This document shows, piece after piece, positions 8,863 through 18,406 of a DNA stretch of 35,134 nt. Within the stretch, counting starts at the first letter, position 1. Every line of letters begins with the position of its first letter. Under the pieces are notes generated by a model. It saw nothing but the letters and a program-made list of their open reading frames with translations, did not search any database and was not told the origin of the DNA. Origin of the DNA: a bacterium (GTDB taxonomy: Bacteria > Planctomycetota > Planctomycetia > Planctomycetales > Planctomycetaceae); NCBI GenBank assembly GCA_016124895.1, contig WGMU01000147.1, positions 1 through 35,134 of the forward strand, written 5' to 3'. Position numbers and translations under genes: made by a program.

Positions 8863-9987
8863 ATGCCGGGAAGTCCAGCAGCAGACGTCGGCAGCCTGCA
8901 CGTCCTGCTTGTCGAAGATGAACCTGCTCATGCGGAACTGATCGCGATTGCGTTTCAGATGCAGGGGAATCGGCATCGGCTCACCGTGATGGAGAACATG
9001 GAGACTGCGCGGGCGGCGCTGGCGTCCGACAGTTTCGACATTGTTCTGATCGACCTGCTGCTGCCGGACGGACGTGGCACGGAACTGATTCCCGAAGACG
9101 CCTGGCGAGCTGACTATCCGGTCATTCTGCTGACCAGTCACGGCGGCGAGCAGATCGCCGTCGAGGCGATGAAAGCCGGGGCTCACGACTACCTGGTCAA
9201 GACCGGAACCGTCTTTGCAGAGATGCCGGCAATTATCGAACGTGTCGTTCGAGAGTGGCGGGAAATCCGCCGTCGCCGCGAAGCTGAAAAAGCACTGCTG
9301 CATGTGTCGCGGCTTGTGACGGTTGGCGAACTGATTGCCGGAATTGCTCACGAAGTCAATCAGCCGCTGTTCGCCATGCAGAATCTTTCGCACGCCTGTC
9401 GAACGGTTCTCGAACAGGACGCCCCTGACACTGAGTTTCTGAAGTCGTGCCTTGACGACATCAGCGAGGCAGCAGAACGGGCTGGCCGCATCGTCCATCG
9501 TCTGAAACGCTTTATTCGCAACTCCGAGCCGGAACGTACGGAAAGCGAGATCGTCGACGTCGTGAAGGAAGCCATCGCCTTTCTGAAATTCGAACTGCAG
9601 CGAAGCCATGTGGCCCTGTTGGTCTCATCAGATGAGTCCATTTCGCCAATCCGTATTGACCGGCTGCAGATTCAGCAGGTCCTGGTCAACCTGATTAAGA
9701 ACGCGATTGAAGCGATCGAGCTGGCCGGTACGGAGCTGCGCAGAATTGAGATTTCGATCAGTCGCCAGGATCAGGACGTCATCATTTCCGTTGCGGACTC
9801 CGGACCGGGAGTGAGTGTGACCGGGCAGGATGTGTTTGCCGCATTTAATACAACAAAGCCGGAGGGGCTCGGCATGGGGCTCGCCATCAGGCGCACGATT
9901 GTGGAAGCACATGGCGGACGGCTGACTTATCGGCCGGGACCGGCGAATGGTGCTGTTTTCGAATTGCGACTGCCGGTCGTTGTCTGA
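8863..9987 (+). CDS. REC-histidine kinase (receiver domain fused in front of a kinase)
   Basis: A 374-residue soluble protein. Residues 12-125 are a receiver domain with acidic pair E18-D19, phospho-acceptor Asp64 (IVLIDLLLPDG), Thr91 and Lys113. A short coiled coil (about 130-147) leads into the kinase core: H-box with His163 (ELIAGIAHEVNQPLFAMQN), N-box NLIKNAIEA, G1 DSGPGV, and G2 GLGMGLAI near the C-terminus. The HEVNQPL box is typical of FixL/NtrB-like HPK4 kinases. It lacks its own sensor and transmembrane segments, so it is probably driven by phosphotransfer into its receiver. A GAGG site lies before the ATG. The upstream minus-strand FixJ-like regulators are likely outputs (inference). 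The nearest family is planctomycete REC-HK hybrids. Confidence 0.9.
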   Translation: MPGSPAADVGSLHVLLVEDEPAHAELIAIAFQMQGNRHRLTVMENMETARAALASDSFDIVLIDLLLPDGRGTELIPEDAWRADYPVILLTSHGGEQIAVEAMKAGAHDYLVKTGTVFAEMPAIIERVVREWREIRRRREAEKALLHVSRLVTVGELIAGIAHEVNQPLFAMQNLSHACRTVLEQDAPDTEFLKSCLDDISEAAERAGRIVHRLKRFIRNSEPERTESEIVDVVKEAIAFLKFELQRSHVALLVSSDESISPIRIDRLQIQQVLVNLIKNAIEAIELAGTELRRIEISISRQDQDVIISVADSGPGVSVTGQDVFAAFNTTKPEGLGMGLAIRRTIVEAHGGRLTYRPGPANGAVFELRLPVVV

Positions 9988-10171
9988 AGTATTCGAGTCC
10001 TCGCTGCCCCGGAAAACTGGTCTCGGTGGATTTTGCCGGCTTGCTGTAGACTTCGCTCCACAGGCCTCCGGCAGGATGCGGGCAGGCGGTTGGGAAGGGA
10101 TGCCACTCTCTGGCTGACGGCGACAACTCGGTCGCGTCAGACACTTCTCCGGAAGGAAGAGGAGATTCGGC

Positions 10172-10621
10172 ATGTTACAGACGCATCCACTGGAAATGCT
10201 CATTGCACAGGAACTGCACGCGGACTCGAAAACGGAATCGCTCGTCCGCAATGAGAACACCATCGTCTGGTTGCTCATGGGCGATGCGCGGGCGCTGCTG
10301 CAGGACGATGTCGAGCAGCCGGAAACCGCTCGCTGGCTGCGAACGATCCTGGCCGAACTGCTGCCAGCTCTGCGGGACATTCGCGACAATCAGTTCTGTG
10401 CGGGCTGCCTCAGCGATCTGCTGCACGCGTCGACCGACTGGACTGTCGATCCGACCGAACTCCGCGGCGCATTTCACGTGCTGATCGACACGCTCGACGA
10501 ACTGGCAATCCGACTCGAATGGAACCTGCCGGTCGCCGAAATCGTCCCGTTCGCCGACCTCCGCCTGGCCCGCTGGATTGAAGAAACCAGCTCCCACAGC
10601 CACAGAACACATCTGCACTAG
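10172..10621 (+). CDS. Hypothetical cytoplasmic protein
   Basis: A 149-residue acidic, Leu- and Glu-rich, probably all-helical protein with no signal peptide or membrane span. An AGGAAGAGGAG ribosome site lies about 9 nt before the ATG, which supports real translation. Visible features are a central pair of Cys (FCAGCLSDLL, about residues 75-85), two Trp-containing helices and a His-rich tail (SHSHRTHLH). I do not recognise the family; a hemerythrin-like or other helical-bundle fold is possible but no ligand pattern supports it. It follows the REC-kinase by 184 bp on the same strand and precedes a transposase remnant. Confidence 0.55.
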   Translation: MLQTHPLEMLIAQELHADSKTESLVRNENTIVWLLMGDARALLQDDVEQPETARWLRTILAELLPALRDIRDNQFCAGCLSDLLHASTDWTVDPTELRGAFHVLIDTLDELAIRLEWNLPVAEIVPFADLRLARWIEETSSHSHRTHLH

Positions 10622-10707
10622 CCCTTAAGTAAGCCTGATGTTGGCTGGAGGATCAAGACTGGTCACGAACGCCCGATCCCATCTCTCCCACGTGCGTCTA
10701 CACGGCT

Positions 10708-11203
10708 TCAGTCGTTTCTGACGGGCCACAGCATCGGCAACAGGCTCGCGATCAGCGCCGCGTACAACTGCATCGCCATACCGTCCCGGTGGTCCGAAAT
10801 CATGTGGCACATTCCGAGGATGCTTTTGAGCCAGCGGAAAACAGCTCGATCGTCCAGCGGCAGCGATACTCCCGTGCCACCAGGTCTGCGTCCAGTTCGA
10901 GCCGGTCGGTGGCCAGCCACAGTTCGTACAGCTCGCCGTTCTCCTTGACGGCCTGCACCACGACACGACCAGACACATGGGCTGCTGACGTTCGTTCCTG
11001 TGATGACTGGCCTACAGCCGTGACAGCACCGCGTCTCGCACAACGGCCGCGGCTTTCACCGCGTCCGTGAGTTCGCGTTCTGCAAGCACTTCGTACGCGA
11101 TGTTGTCTTTCACCCACGCGGTGAACGACGATTGCGCGCTGATAATCTTCTGGAATAACGTCTGATTCTGGCAACCACGATCCGTGACGGCCGGTAATAC
11201 CTG
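10708..11203 (-). pseudogene. IS4-family transposase remnant with frameshifts
   Basis: Three consecutive minus-strand segments in different frames together read as the C-terminal half of an IS4-type DDE transposase. 11203-11012: TDRGCQNQTLFQKIISAQSS followed by VKDNIAYEVLAERELTDA (region around the second catalytic Asp). About 11010-10839: ELYELWLATDRLELDADLV then REYRCRWTIELF. About 10840-10708: FRWLKSILGMCHMISDH then MQLYAALIASLLPMLW. Across the last junction the family's Y-x2-R-x3-E-x6-K motif is still legible, with its catalytic Glu. At least two frameshifts and loss of the N-terminal half make it inactive. It lies directly upstream of the cusB promoter region. Confidence 0.75.
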
Positions 11204-11544
11204 CCTCCCTGAATCTGAAGCGGTGCAATTCTGTCGCGCGCCATGCGTTCCGTTGCGCCGCATCTGAGCCACTGCGACAGTCCGAGAACCCGTCACAGAT
11301 ACTGCGCAAAGTCCATGCCGAACGGATTCGGGAATCGCCGCGGACGAGCGAGCGATATCGCTCCTCTGTGAGCGGATCAGCTCGGAAATCACAGCCCGTT
11401 TCCCGCACTCATCGGGCACAACACTCGACGATTGCTCAAGACGGAGAAGCCGATCGTTCGGCATAATGATTGCTAAAGAGCCAGTAAACGGGTCGAGTAA
11501 TGGTTCCCGTGCAGACTCTCGGCCCTTAACTCGGGATTGAAACG
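11204..11544. other. Leader region of the cusBA unit
   Basis: About 340 bp between the IS4 remnant and cusB. The left part may include eroded transposase DNA. The right part holds the -24/-12 promoter listed separately. No further gene is supported. Confidence 0.5.
11459..11474 (+). promoter_or_regulatory. Sigma54 (-24/-12) promoter ahead of cusBA
   Basis: The sequence CGGCATAATGATTGCT has GG at 11460-11461, exactly ten bases, then GC at 11472-11473. It matches the sigma54 consensus TGGCAC-N5-TTGCW except for C at the first position and T at the sixth. Transcription would start near 11485, leaving about 60 nt of leader before the cusB ATG at 11545. Sigma54 promoters need an AAA+ activator; an NtrC-type activator is encoded at 20229. 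Confidence 0.65.
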
Positions 11545-13959
11545 ATGACGGACAAAACAGCAAGTCACGGAATCCGATCGCTGATGTCACTGTTGGGCTT
11601 CAAGGCAATTTCGATCGTTGAAGCGCTCGTGCTGCTGGCCATCGCGGTCTACTGGTTCACGTCCGGGTCTAAGCCGTTGCCGAGCGGGGAGGCTGGCGTC
11701 GATCGCACTCATGCCGAGGCAGGAGCGACCAAATGGACCTGTTCGATGCACCCGCAGATCATCAAAGACAAGCCTGGGAACTGTCCCCTGTGTGGAATGA
11801 AACTGATCCCGCTGCAGATGGGCGGATCAAAGATGACCGGGATGCGTCAGCTTGTGGTGAGTCCGGCGGCTCGTGCTCTGATGAATGTGCAGGTCGCGCC
11901 CGTTGAACGCCACTTCGTCGAAACGCGCGTTCGCATGGTGGGCAAAGTCGACTACGACGAAACACGGCTCAAACACATTACGGCATGGGTACCCGGTCGC
12001 CTCGATCGACTGTTCGTCGACTACACGGGCGTCAAAGTCAACGATGGCGACCATATGGTCTACATCTACAGCGAGCAGCTCTATTCCGCACAACAGGAAC
12101 TGATTGAGGCCGTCCGGTCGGACCGCGAACGCAAGGCAGAGCCACGCAACAGTTTCTTCGAGACCGGGGGCATCGATCTGCTGGAATCGGCGCGTGAGAA
12201 ACTGCGACTGCTGGGACTCACTCCAGAACAGATCGCAAAGATCGAACAGCAGACGAAGCCCGAAGACCACACGCTGATCAACTCGACGATGAGCGGCATC
12301 GTCATTGAGAAGCTCAAGCAGCAGGGCGACCGTGTGCAGACGGGCGAGCGGATTTACACGGTCGCAGACCTGAGCCAGGTGTGGGTGAAAATGGATGCTT
12401 ACGAGTCCGACCTGCCCTGGCTGCGGTATGGCCAGGATGTCACGTTCACCACAGAAGCCTACCCCGGCGACGAGTTTCACGGCCGTATCGCGTTTATCGA
12501 TCCTGTCCTCAACGATAAGACACGCACGGTCAAGGTGCGGGTCAACGTGCCGAATGATGACGGGCGACTGAAGCCCGAAATGTTCGTCCGCGCGGTCGTC
12601 AAGGCAAAGATTGCCGCTGGCGGCCGGGTCATCGACGCAGACCTCAGCGGGAAATGGGTCAGCCCCATGCACCCCGAAATTGTCAAGGACGAACCAGGGA
12701 AGTGCGACATCTGCGGGATGCCGCTCGTGCGTGCTGAATCGCTCGGATACGTCTCGGCTGATAAGTCACTCACCTCGGCACCGCTGGTCATTCCGGCGAC
12801 GGCTCCGCTGCTGACCGGAACTCGAGCGGTCGTCTATGTCGAACTGCCAAACACGGATTCACCGACATTTGAAGGCCGGGAAATCGTGCTGGGGCCGCGT
12901 GCCGGAGATTTCTACCTGGTCAAGGGGGGCCTGCAGGAGGGCGACCTGGTCGTGACCGCCGGCGCTTTCAGAATCGACAGTGCTCTGCAGATTCAGGCGA
13001 AACCCAGCATGATGACGCCGGAAGGAGGTGGCGGGGGCGGCATGCATCATCATGGAAGTGAAGCGCCGAAAGCCGAACGTGGTGAGTCGAGCGGTGGGCA
13101 GCCCGCAATGACGGCCAGCCTGCCGATCACTTTCCGACTGGCCCTGCACCGGCTCAATGCCGCATTCAAGTCCCTTTCGTCTGCTGTCGACGCTGACGAC
13201 CTGGAGGCAACGCGCCAGCACTACAGAGAACTGAGTGCAGTGGTGAAGTCAGTGGACCCGACTCTCCTGGCCGGACACGCAAAGATGCAGTGGAACGAGC
13301 TGGCGATGCTCCTGGCGAACGACGCCACGGAGGGAGCCGAAGTCATCGACACGGAGACAGCTCATCGACTGGCCGCTTCGACCGCCAGAAGCATGGCACG
13401 GCTTGATCTGGCGTTCGGACTGTCGCACGGAGAGGACCTGCCGAAGGCGTATGACACGCCAGCGGAGTTCAAACAACAGCTTGCAGCCATCTGGGATGTT
13501 TATCAGCAAATCGAATCCGCACTGGCAAATGATGATTCCAAAGCGGCCCGCGACGCCGCCGTGAACCTTCCGACTGCCGCCAGCAGGGTCGATATGAAAC
13601 TCCTGACGGACGAAGCAGCCCACATGACATGGATGCGTGAACTGTCGAATCTGCAGAAGATCACAGCCAGCCTCAGCCAGGCGGCAGAGATCAAAGCCCA
13701 GCGAGAAGGATTTGAGTCTCTGACCGGCGTACTCCAGGTCCTGGCACTGTCGTTCGGTTTCGGTGACGCAAAAGCGGTCTATCAGCACCACTGTCCGATG
13801 GCGTTCGGCAACAAGGGAGCCATCTGGCTGCAGAGCGACGACAAGTCCCGCAATCCGTACTTCGGAGCATCCATGCTCAAATGCGCCGATCGCGTTGAAC
13901 AGATCGGCGGTGCGGTGACAGCGTCTTCAGGCGACGAACACGCTGGACACAATCGTTGA
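11545..13959 (+). CDS. cusB: CusB-like RND efflux periplasmic adaptor with two heavy-metal-binding domains and DUF3347-like tail
   Basis: An 804-residue membrane-fusion protein that links the inner-membrane RND pump to the outer-membrane channel and can pass on Cu+/Ag+ or similar ions. One N-terminal membrane anchor (about 21-39). Heavy-metal-binding domain 1: C66-S-M-H69 ... C80-P-L-C83-G-M85. Barrel-sandwich and beta-barrel region about 110-360 (ITAWVPGRLDRLFVDYTG, VWVKMDAYESDLPWL). A second metal-binding domain near 369-395 (SPMHPEIV ... CDICGMPL) lacks the first Cys. A His/Gly/Met linker (GGMHHHGS) is followed by a long C-terminal region of about 525-800 resembling DUF3347, ending YQHHCPMAF and NPYFGASMLKCADRV. 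It is much longer than E. coli CusB (about 400 residues). It heads the cusBA pair and is preceded by a sigma54-type promoter. Confidence 0.9.
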   Translation: MTDKTASHGIRSLMSLLGFKAISIVEALVLLAIAVYWFTSGSKPLPSGEAGVDRTHAEAGATKWTCSMHPQIIKDKPGNCPLCGMKLIPLQMGGSKMTGMRQLVVSPAARALMNVQVAPVERHFVETRVRMVGKVDYDETRLKHITAWVPGRLDRLFVDYTGVKVNDGDHMVYIYSEQLYSAQQELIEAVRSDRERKAEPRNSFFETGGIDLLESAREKLRLLGLTPEQIAKIEQQTKPEDHTLINSTMSGIVIEKLKQQGDRVQTGERIYTVADLSQVWVKMDAYESDLPWLRYGQDVTFTTEAYPGDEFHGRIAFIDPVLNDKTRTVKVRVNVPNDDGRLKPEMFVRAVVKAKIAAGGRVIDADLSGKWVSPMHPEIVKDEPGKCDICGMPLVRAESLGYVSADKSLTSAPLVIPATAPLLTGTRAVVYVELPNTDSPTFEGREIVLGPRAGDFYLVKGGLQEGDLVVTAGAFRIDSALQIQAKPSMMTPEGGGGGGMHHHGSEAPKAERGESSGGQPAMTASLPITFRLALHRLNAAFKSLSSAVDADDLEATRQHYRELSAVVKSVDPTLLAGHAKMQWNELAMLLANDATEGAEVIDTETAHRLAASTARSMARLDLAFGLSHGEDLPKAYDTPAEFKQQLAAIWDVYQQIESALANDDSKAARDAAVNLPTAASRVDMKLLTDEAAHMTWMRELSNLQKITASLSQAAEIKAQREGFESLTGVLQVLALSFGFGDAKAVYQHHCPMAFGNKGAIWLQSDDKSRNPYFGASMLKCADRVEQIGGAVTASSGDEHAGHNR

Positions 13960-14015
13960 CTCTGTTGTCCACAGCGTCCGCTTGACTGCTCATATGCCTG
14001 GCAACGGTATCAAAG

Positions 14016-17000
14016 ATGTCCACAGACAAACCAATTGAGGCAACTCGGGAATCCACTGCGTCGCCACCGCGTCAAATGAGCCTGCTGGACCGCGTCATTC
14101 GTTTCTGTCTCGAGAACAAACTCGTCGTTGCGCTGATCGTGCTGATGGTGCTGGGCTGGGGGGTGCTGGTCGCTCCATTTGACTGGGAAGTCGGCGGGCT
14201 GCCACGTGATCCGGTACCGGTCGATGCCATTCCCGACATTGGTGAGAACCAGCAGATTGTTTTCACGGAATGGATGGGACGCTCGCCCCAGGATGTCGAG
14301 GATCAGATTTCGTACCCGCTGACAGTCTCACTGCTCGGACTGCCGGGAGTGAAGACGATCCGCAGCTACTCGTTCTTCGGGTTCTCCTCGATCTACATCA
14401 TCTTTAAGGAAGATGTCGACTTTTACTGGTCGCGCAGCCGCGTGCTCGAAAAGCTGAACAGTCTTCCGGCGGGCACCCTCCCGGAGGGGACGCAGCCGGC
14501 GCTGGGACCGGACGCGACTGCGCTGGGGCAAATCTACTGGTACACGCTGGAGGGCCGCGATCCGGAAGGCGAGCCCATCGGTGGCTGGGATCTCGATGAG
14601 CTGCGCACGGTGCAGGACTGGTATGTGCGCTATGCGATCATGTCGGCCGAAGGTATCAGCGAAGACGCCTCGATCGGCGGCTTCGTGCAGGAGTATCAGA
14701 TCGACGTCGATCCGGACGCGATGCGGGCTTTCAAGGTCAGCCTGCAGGACGTCTACCAGGCCGTGAAGATGTCGAACATCGACGTTGGGGCGCGCACGAT
14801 CGAAGTCAACAAGGCCGAATACGTCATCCGCGGACTGGGTTTTATCAAGACGGTTCACGACATCGAACAGAGCGTCATCAAGGACAACGACGACGTTCCG
14901 GTGTATGTCCGGGATGTGGCTGAGGTCACGCTGGGGCCGGCGCTGCGTCGCGGAGCACTCGACAAGGGCGGTGCCGAGGCGGTCGGCGGCGTCGCTGTCG
15001 TCCGCTACGGATACAACCCGCTGGAAGCGATCAAGAACGTCAAGCAGAGAATTGCTGAGATCGCGCCGGGACTTCCGTCCAAAGCCGTTGTTGATTATCG
15101 CCAGGTCCAGCGGCCGGCGGTTGAAGCCTTTGCCGCTGACCTGGGGTTCGAGGCTTACCACGGCAGCGAACTGAATCAGAAGGCCTGGCTGAACTGGCTG
15201 CTGACTCGTCCCGTGACCGTCGATGAATCGCAGGTTTCGGCGGACAAGGTGGAAGCCTTCGCGCGGGAACACGGCTTTGAAGGATTGGTTGAGAGTGAAG
15301 GGTTGAGAGTTGAGAGTGAAGAGTCCGCTGGCGGCGGTCCGGCCCAGGGCCAGGCACATCACCACGTCGGACATGCAGGTCGCGACTCTCAACCCTCAAC
15401 TCTCAACTCTCAACTCAACCAGAGCGACTGGCTTGCCTACATCAAAAAAACGCATCGATCCGAACGGCCGAAGTGGCTGATTGCTCCGCATGAGCAATGG
15501 CCGGAGTGGATCAACACCAGCCAGGTCACTGTCGTGCCGTTCTACGACCGGACCGGGCTCATCTACGAGACGCTGGGCACGCTGGACTCATCCCTGACCG
15601 AGGAAATTCTGGTCACGATCATCGTCGTGTTAATTTCGGTGCTGCACCTGCGAAGTTCGTTCCTGATCAGTGTGCTGCTGCCACTGGCCGTGCTGATGTG
15701 CTTTATCGCGATGAAGACGTTCGGCGTGGATGCCAACATCGTCGCGCTGTCGGGCATCGCGATCGCCATCGGGACGATGGTGGATATGGGAATTGTCCTG
15801 TGCGAGAACATCCTCAATCACCTCAGCGAAGCCGATGAAAATGAAAACAAGCTGGAGGTCGTGTTCCGCGCATCGAGCGAAGTCGGCAGCGCGGTTCTGA
15901 CGGCGGTTTCGACAACGGTCGTCAGTTTCCTGCCCGTGTTCACGATGACGGCGGCCGAAGGGAAACTGTTCAAGCCGCTGGCCTTTACCAAGACGTTCGC
16001 TCTGGCGTCCTCCGTCATTGTCGCGCTGACGATCATCCCGCCAGCGGCGCATCTGCTGTTCGCCGGGCGCGTCAGTTCGGACAAGCTCAAAAAGGCTCTG
16101 TTGATCGGACTGGTCATCGCTGGCGTGACCGTTGGATTCGCGCTGGTGTGGTACGTCGGAGCGATCATGGCCCTGCTCGGGCTGTGGCACCTGGCCGGTG
16201 AACGCGTTCCGGACCAGATTCGCCGTCACGGGTCACTGATTGCCAACGGAATCGCCGTCCTGCTGGTCGGAGTGCTGCTGACCGAACACTGGCTGCCACT
16301 GGGACCGGAAGAAGGGCTGTGGCGGAACTTCATTTTCGTGGGAGGTCTGCTGGGCGGGCTGATGCTGTTCTTTCAATTGTTTCAGCGTGTGATTTATGTG
16401 CCGCTGCTGACCTGGTGTCTGGAGCACAAAGTGCTGTTCCTGTCGCTGCCCCTGACGATCGTTCTGCTCGGCGGCAGTGTCTGGCTTGGCTTCGACACGG
16501 TCTGCGGCTTTGTGCCCTGGGCGGCTGGCAAGGTCGGGATTGAACCGGCGACGATTCGCACATCGACCGCCTGGTCAGCGATGACGCACCTGCTGCCTGG
16601 ACTCGGCAAGGAGTTCATGCCGCCGCTGGACGAGGGCTCGTACCTTTACATGCCGACCACGATGCCGCACGCCTCGATCGGCGAAGCGACGGACGTCCTC
16701 GCTCTGCAGAACAAGGCACTGATGGCGATTCCCGAAGTGGAATCCGCCGTCGGGAAGATCGGCCGTGTCGAGAGTCCGCTCGATCCGGCTCCGATTTCGA
16801 TGATCGAAACGATCATCAATTACAAGCCGGAATATCTGACAGACAAGGACGGCCACCGCATCGATTTCCGCTACGACGAGAACGCCGGCGACTTTGCTCG
16901 CACCGAGGACGGTGAATTGATTCCGGATCCATCCGGCCGACCCTACCGCGTCTGGCGGGACCACATTCGGACTCCGAACGATATCTGGGACGAGATCGTC

Positions 17001-18293
17001 AAGGCGGCAGAAGTGCCCGGCACGACTTCCGCTCCCAAGCTGCAGCCGATCGCCGCGCGGATCGTGATGCTGCAGAGCGGAATGCGCGCACCGATGGGCG
17101 TCAAAGTCAAAGGCCCGACACTGGAAACGATCGAACGCGTCGCACTGGAACTCGAACAGCACCTGAAGCAGGTTCCCAGCGTCGAAGCCTCGGCCGTGAT
17201 CGCCGACCGCGTGGTTGGGAAGCCCTATCTGGAAATCGAGATCGACCGCGACGCAATCGCCCGCTACGGCGTGATGATCCGCTCGGTGCAGGACGTGATC
17301 GAAGTTGCCGTCGGCGGACGGAAGGTCACGACGACGGTCGAAGGCCGCGAACGGTTTCCCGTCAGAGTCCGCTACCTCCGCGAACTGCGTGACACGCCCG
17401 AAGCGCTCGGCAGGATTCTGGTTCCGGCTCCCGGTGGTGTGCAGATCCCGCTCGAGCAGCTCGCCACGATCCGCTACGTCCGCGGTCCGCAGGTCGTCAA
17501 AAGCGAAGATACGTTTCTCGTCGCTTACGTGCTGTTCGACATGAAACCCGGCAACGCCGAGGTCGATGTCGTCGAGGAATGTCAGCAGTTTCTGCAGCAG
17601 AAGATCGCCAGCGGAGAACTCATCCTGCCGCCCGGCGTGAGCTACACGTTCGCCGGTAACTACGAAAACCAGGTGCGTTCTCAGAAGACTCTGTCGATCG
17701 TGCTGCCGCTGGCGTTGTTCATCATCTTTCTGATTCTGTACTTCCAGTTTAAGTCGACGATCACCACATCACTGGTCTTCAGCGGCATCATCGTCGCGTG
17801 GGCCGGCGGATTCCTGATGATCTGGCTGTACGGCCAGCCGTGGTTCCTGAACTTCTCAATCTTCGACACGGACATGAGGACGCTGTTTCAGGTCCATCCC
17901 ATCAACCTCAGCGTCGCCATCTGGGTCGGCTTTCTGGCTCTGTTCGGCATCGCCAGCGACGACGGAGTGGTCATCACGACGTATCTGGATCAGAGCTTCC
18001 GCAAGCGACAGATCGACACGATCGAAGACGCCCGTAAGGCCACTGTAGCCGCCGGGCAACGGCGAGTTCGACCATGCCTGATGACAACGGCAACCACGAT
18101 TCTCGCGCTGATTCCGGTGCTCACGTCGACCGGCCGCGGTTCCGACATCATGGTCCCGATGGCGATCCCCAGTTTCGGTGGGATGACGATCGAGATCATG
18201 ACGATGCTCGTCGTGCCGGTGCTCTACTGCTGGGTGAAGGAGTCCAAGATCCGACTCGGCATTCAGGATGCGCTGTTTGAGAAACAGGCCTGA
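14016..18293 (+). CDS. cusA: CusA/CzcA-like heavy-metal RND efflux pump with repeat-derived insertion
   Basis: A 1425-residue inner-membrane RND transporter exporting monovalent or divalent metal ions by proton antiport. Seen: first TM (about 31-52), IPDIGENQQIVFTEW and GRSPQDVEDQISYPL, FGFSSIYIIF, the TM block with VPFYDRTGLIYETLGTL, GIAIAIGTMVDMGIVLCEN (with the conserved acidic residue in TM4), a second porter half, and the C-terminal TM block with FGIASDDGVVITTYLDQSF. Usual family length is about 1030-1060. The extra length comes from an insertion after VVDYRQVQ (about residues 365-505), including a repeat-encoded piece at 15287-15420 with HHHVGH, and from additional membrane and loop sequence around 690-870. 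It starts 56 bp after cusB. Whether it prefers Cu/Ag or Co/Zn/Cd cannot be decided; the Cys/Met-rich adaptor suggests Cu/Ag. Confidence 0.92.
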   Translation: MSTDKPIEATRESTASPPRQMSLLDRVIRFCLENKLVVALIVLMVLGWGVLVAPFDWEVGGLPRDPVPVDAIPDIGENQQIVFTEWMGRSPQDVEDQISYPLTVSLLGLPGVKTIRSYSFFGFSSIYIIFKEDVDFYWSRSRVLEKLNSLPAGTLPEGTQPALGPDATALGQIYWYTLEGRDPEGEPIGGWDLDELRTVQDWYVRYAIMSAEGISEDASIGGFVQEYQIDVDPDAMRAFKVSLQDVYQAVKMSNIDVGARTIEVNKAEYVIRGLGFIKTVHDIEQSVIKDNDDVPVYVRDVAEVTLGPALRRGALDKGGAEAVGGVAVVRYGYNPLEAIKNVKQRIAEIAPGLPSKAVVDYRQVQRPAVEAFAADLGFEAYHGSELNQKAWLNWLLTRPVTVDESQVSADKVEAFAREHGFEGLVESEGLRVESEESAGGGPAQGQAHHHVGHAGRDSQPSTLNSQLNQSDWLAYIKKTHRSERPKWLIAPHEQWPEWINTSQVTVVPFYDRTGLIYETLGTLDSSLTEEILVTIIVVLISVLHLRSSFLISVLLPLAVLMCFIAMKTFGVDANIVALSGIAIAIGTMVDMGIVLCENILNHLSEADENENKLEVVFRASSEVGSAVLTAVSTTVVSFLPVFTMTAAEGKLFKPLAFTKTFALASSVIVALTIIPPAAHLLFAGRVSSDKLKKALLIGLVIAGVTVGFALVWYVGAIMALLGLWHLAGERVPDQIRRHGSLIANGIAVLLVGVLLTEHWLPLGPEEGLWRNFIFVGGLLGGLMLFFQLFQRVIYVPLLTWCLEHKVLFLSLPLTIVLLGGSVWLGFDTVCGFVPWAAGKVGIEPATIRTSTAWSAMTHLLPGLGKEFMPPLDEGSYLYMPTTMPHASIGEATDVLALQNKALMAIPEVESAVGKIGRVESPLDPAPISMIETIINYKPEYLTDKDGHRIDFRYDENAGDFARTEDGELIPDPSGRPYRVWRDHIRTPNDIWDEIVKAAEVPGTTSAPKLQPIAARIVMLQSGMRAPMGVKVKGPTLETIERVALELEQHLKQVPSVEASAVIADRVVGKPYLEIEIDRDAIARYGVMIRSVQDVIEVAVGGRKVTTTVEGRERFPVRVRYLRELRDTPEALGRILVPAPGGVQIPLEQLATIRYVRGPQVVKSEDTFLVAYVLFDMKPGNAEVDVVEECQQFLQQKIASGELILPPGVSYTFAGNYENQVRSQKTLSIVLPLALFIIFLILYFQFKSTITTSLVFSGIIVAWAGGFLMIWLYGQPWFLNFSIFDTDMRTLFQVHPINLSVAIWVGFLALFGIASDDGVVITTYLDQSFRKRQIDTIEDARKATVAAGQRRVRPCLMTTATTILALIPVLTSTGRGSDIMVPMAIPSFGGMTIEIMTMLVVPVLYCWVKESKIRLGIQDALFEKQA
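15287..15420 (+). repeat. 7-bp-period inverted repeat inside cusA
   Basis: The left arm (15287-15325) is made of degenerate GAGAGTT-type heptamers. The right arm (15383-15420) is made of CTCTCAA-type heptamers and is nearly the reverse complement of the left. A spacer of 57 bp lies between them. The whole element is in frame and encodes VESEGLRVESEE ... QPSTLNSQLNQ within the pump. It belongs to the same family as the repeats at the N-ATPase gene junctions. Confidence 0.85.
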
Positions 18294-18337
18294 GCGGGAC
18301 GCGTAAGGATCACGCCCGAAACGACTCCCCGAATCTT

Positions 18338-18406
18338 ACAAGCTCGAAGCGCAAGCGAGTGAATGCTCAGCGGTTTTTGACACGCTCGCTTGCGCTTCGT
18401 GCTTGT
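18338..18406. repeat. REP-like palindrome downstream of cusA
   Basis: The left arm (18338-18361, core GAAGCGCAAGCGAGTG) and right arm (18381-18406, core CTCGCTTGCGCTTC) are inverted and nearly complementary, with a two-base insertion and one mismatch, around a 19-nt loop. It begins 45 bp after the cusA stop. It could end or stabilise the cusBA transcript. The core resembles dispersed palindromes common in planctomycete intergenic DNA (from memory). Confidence 0.75.
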
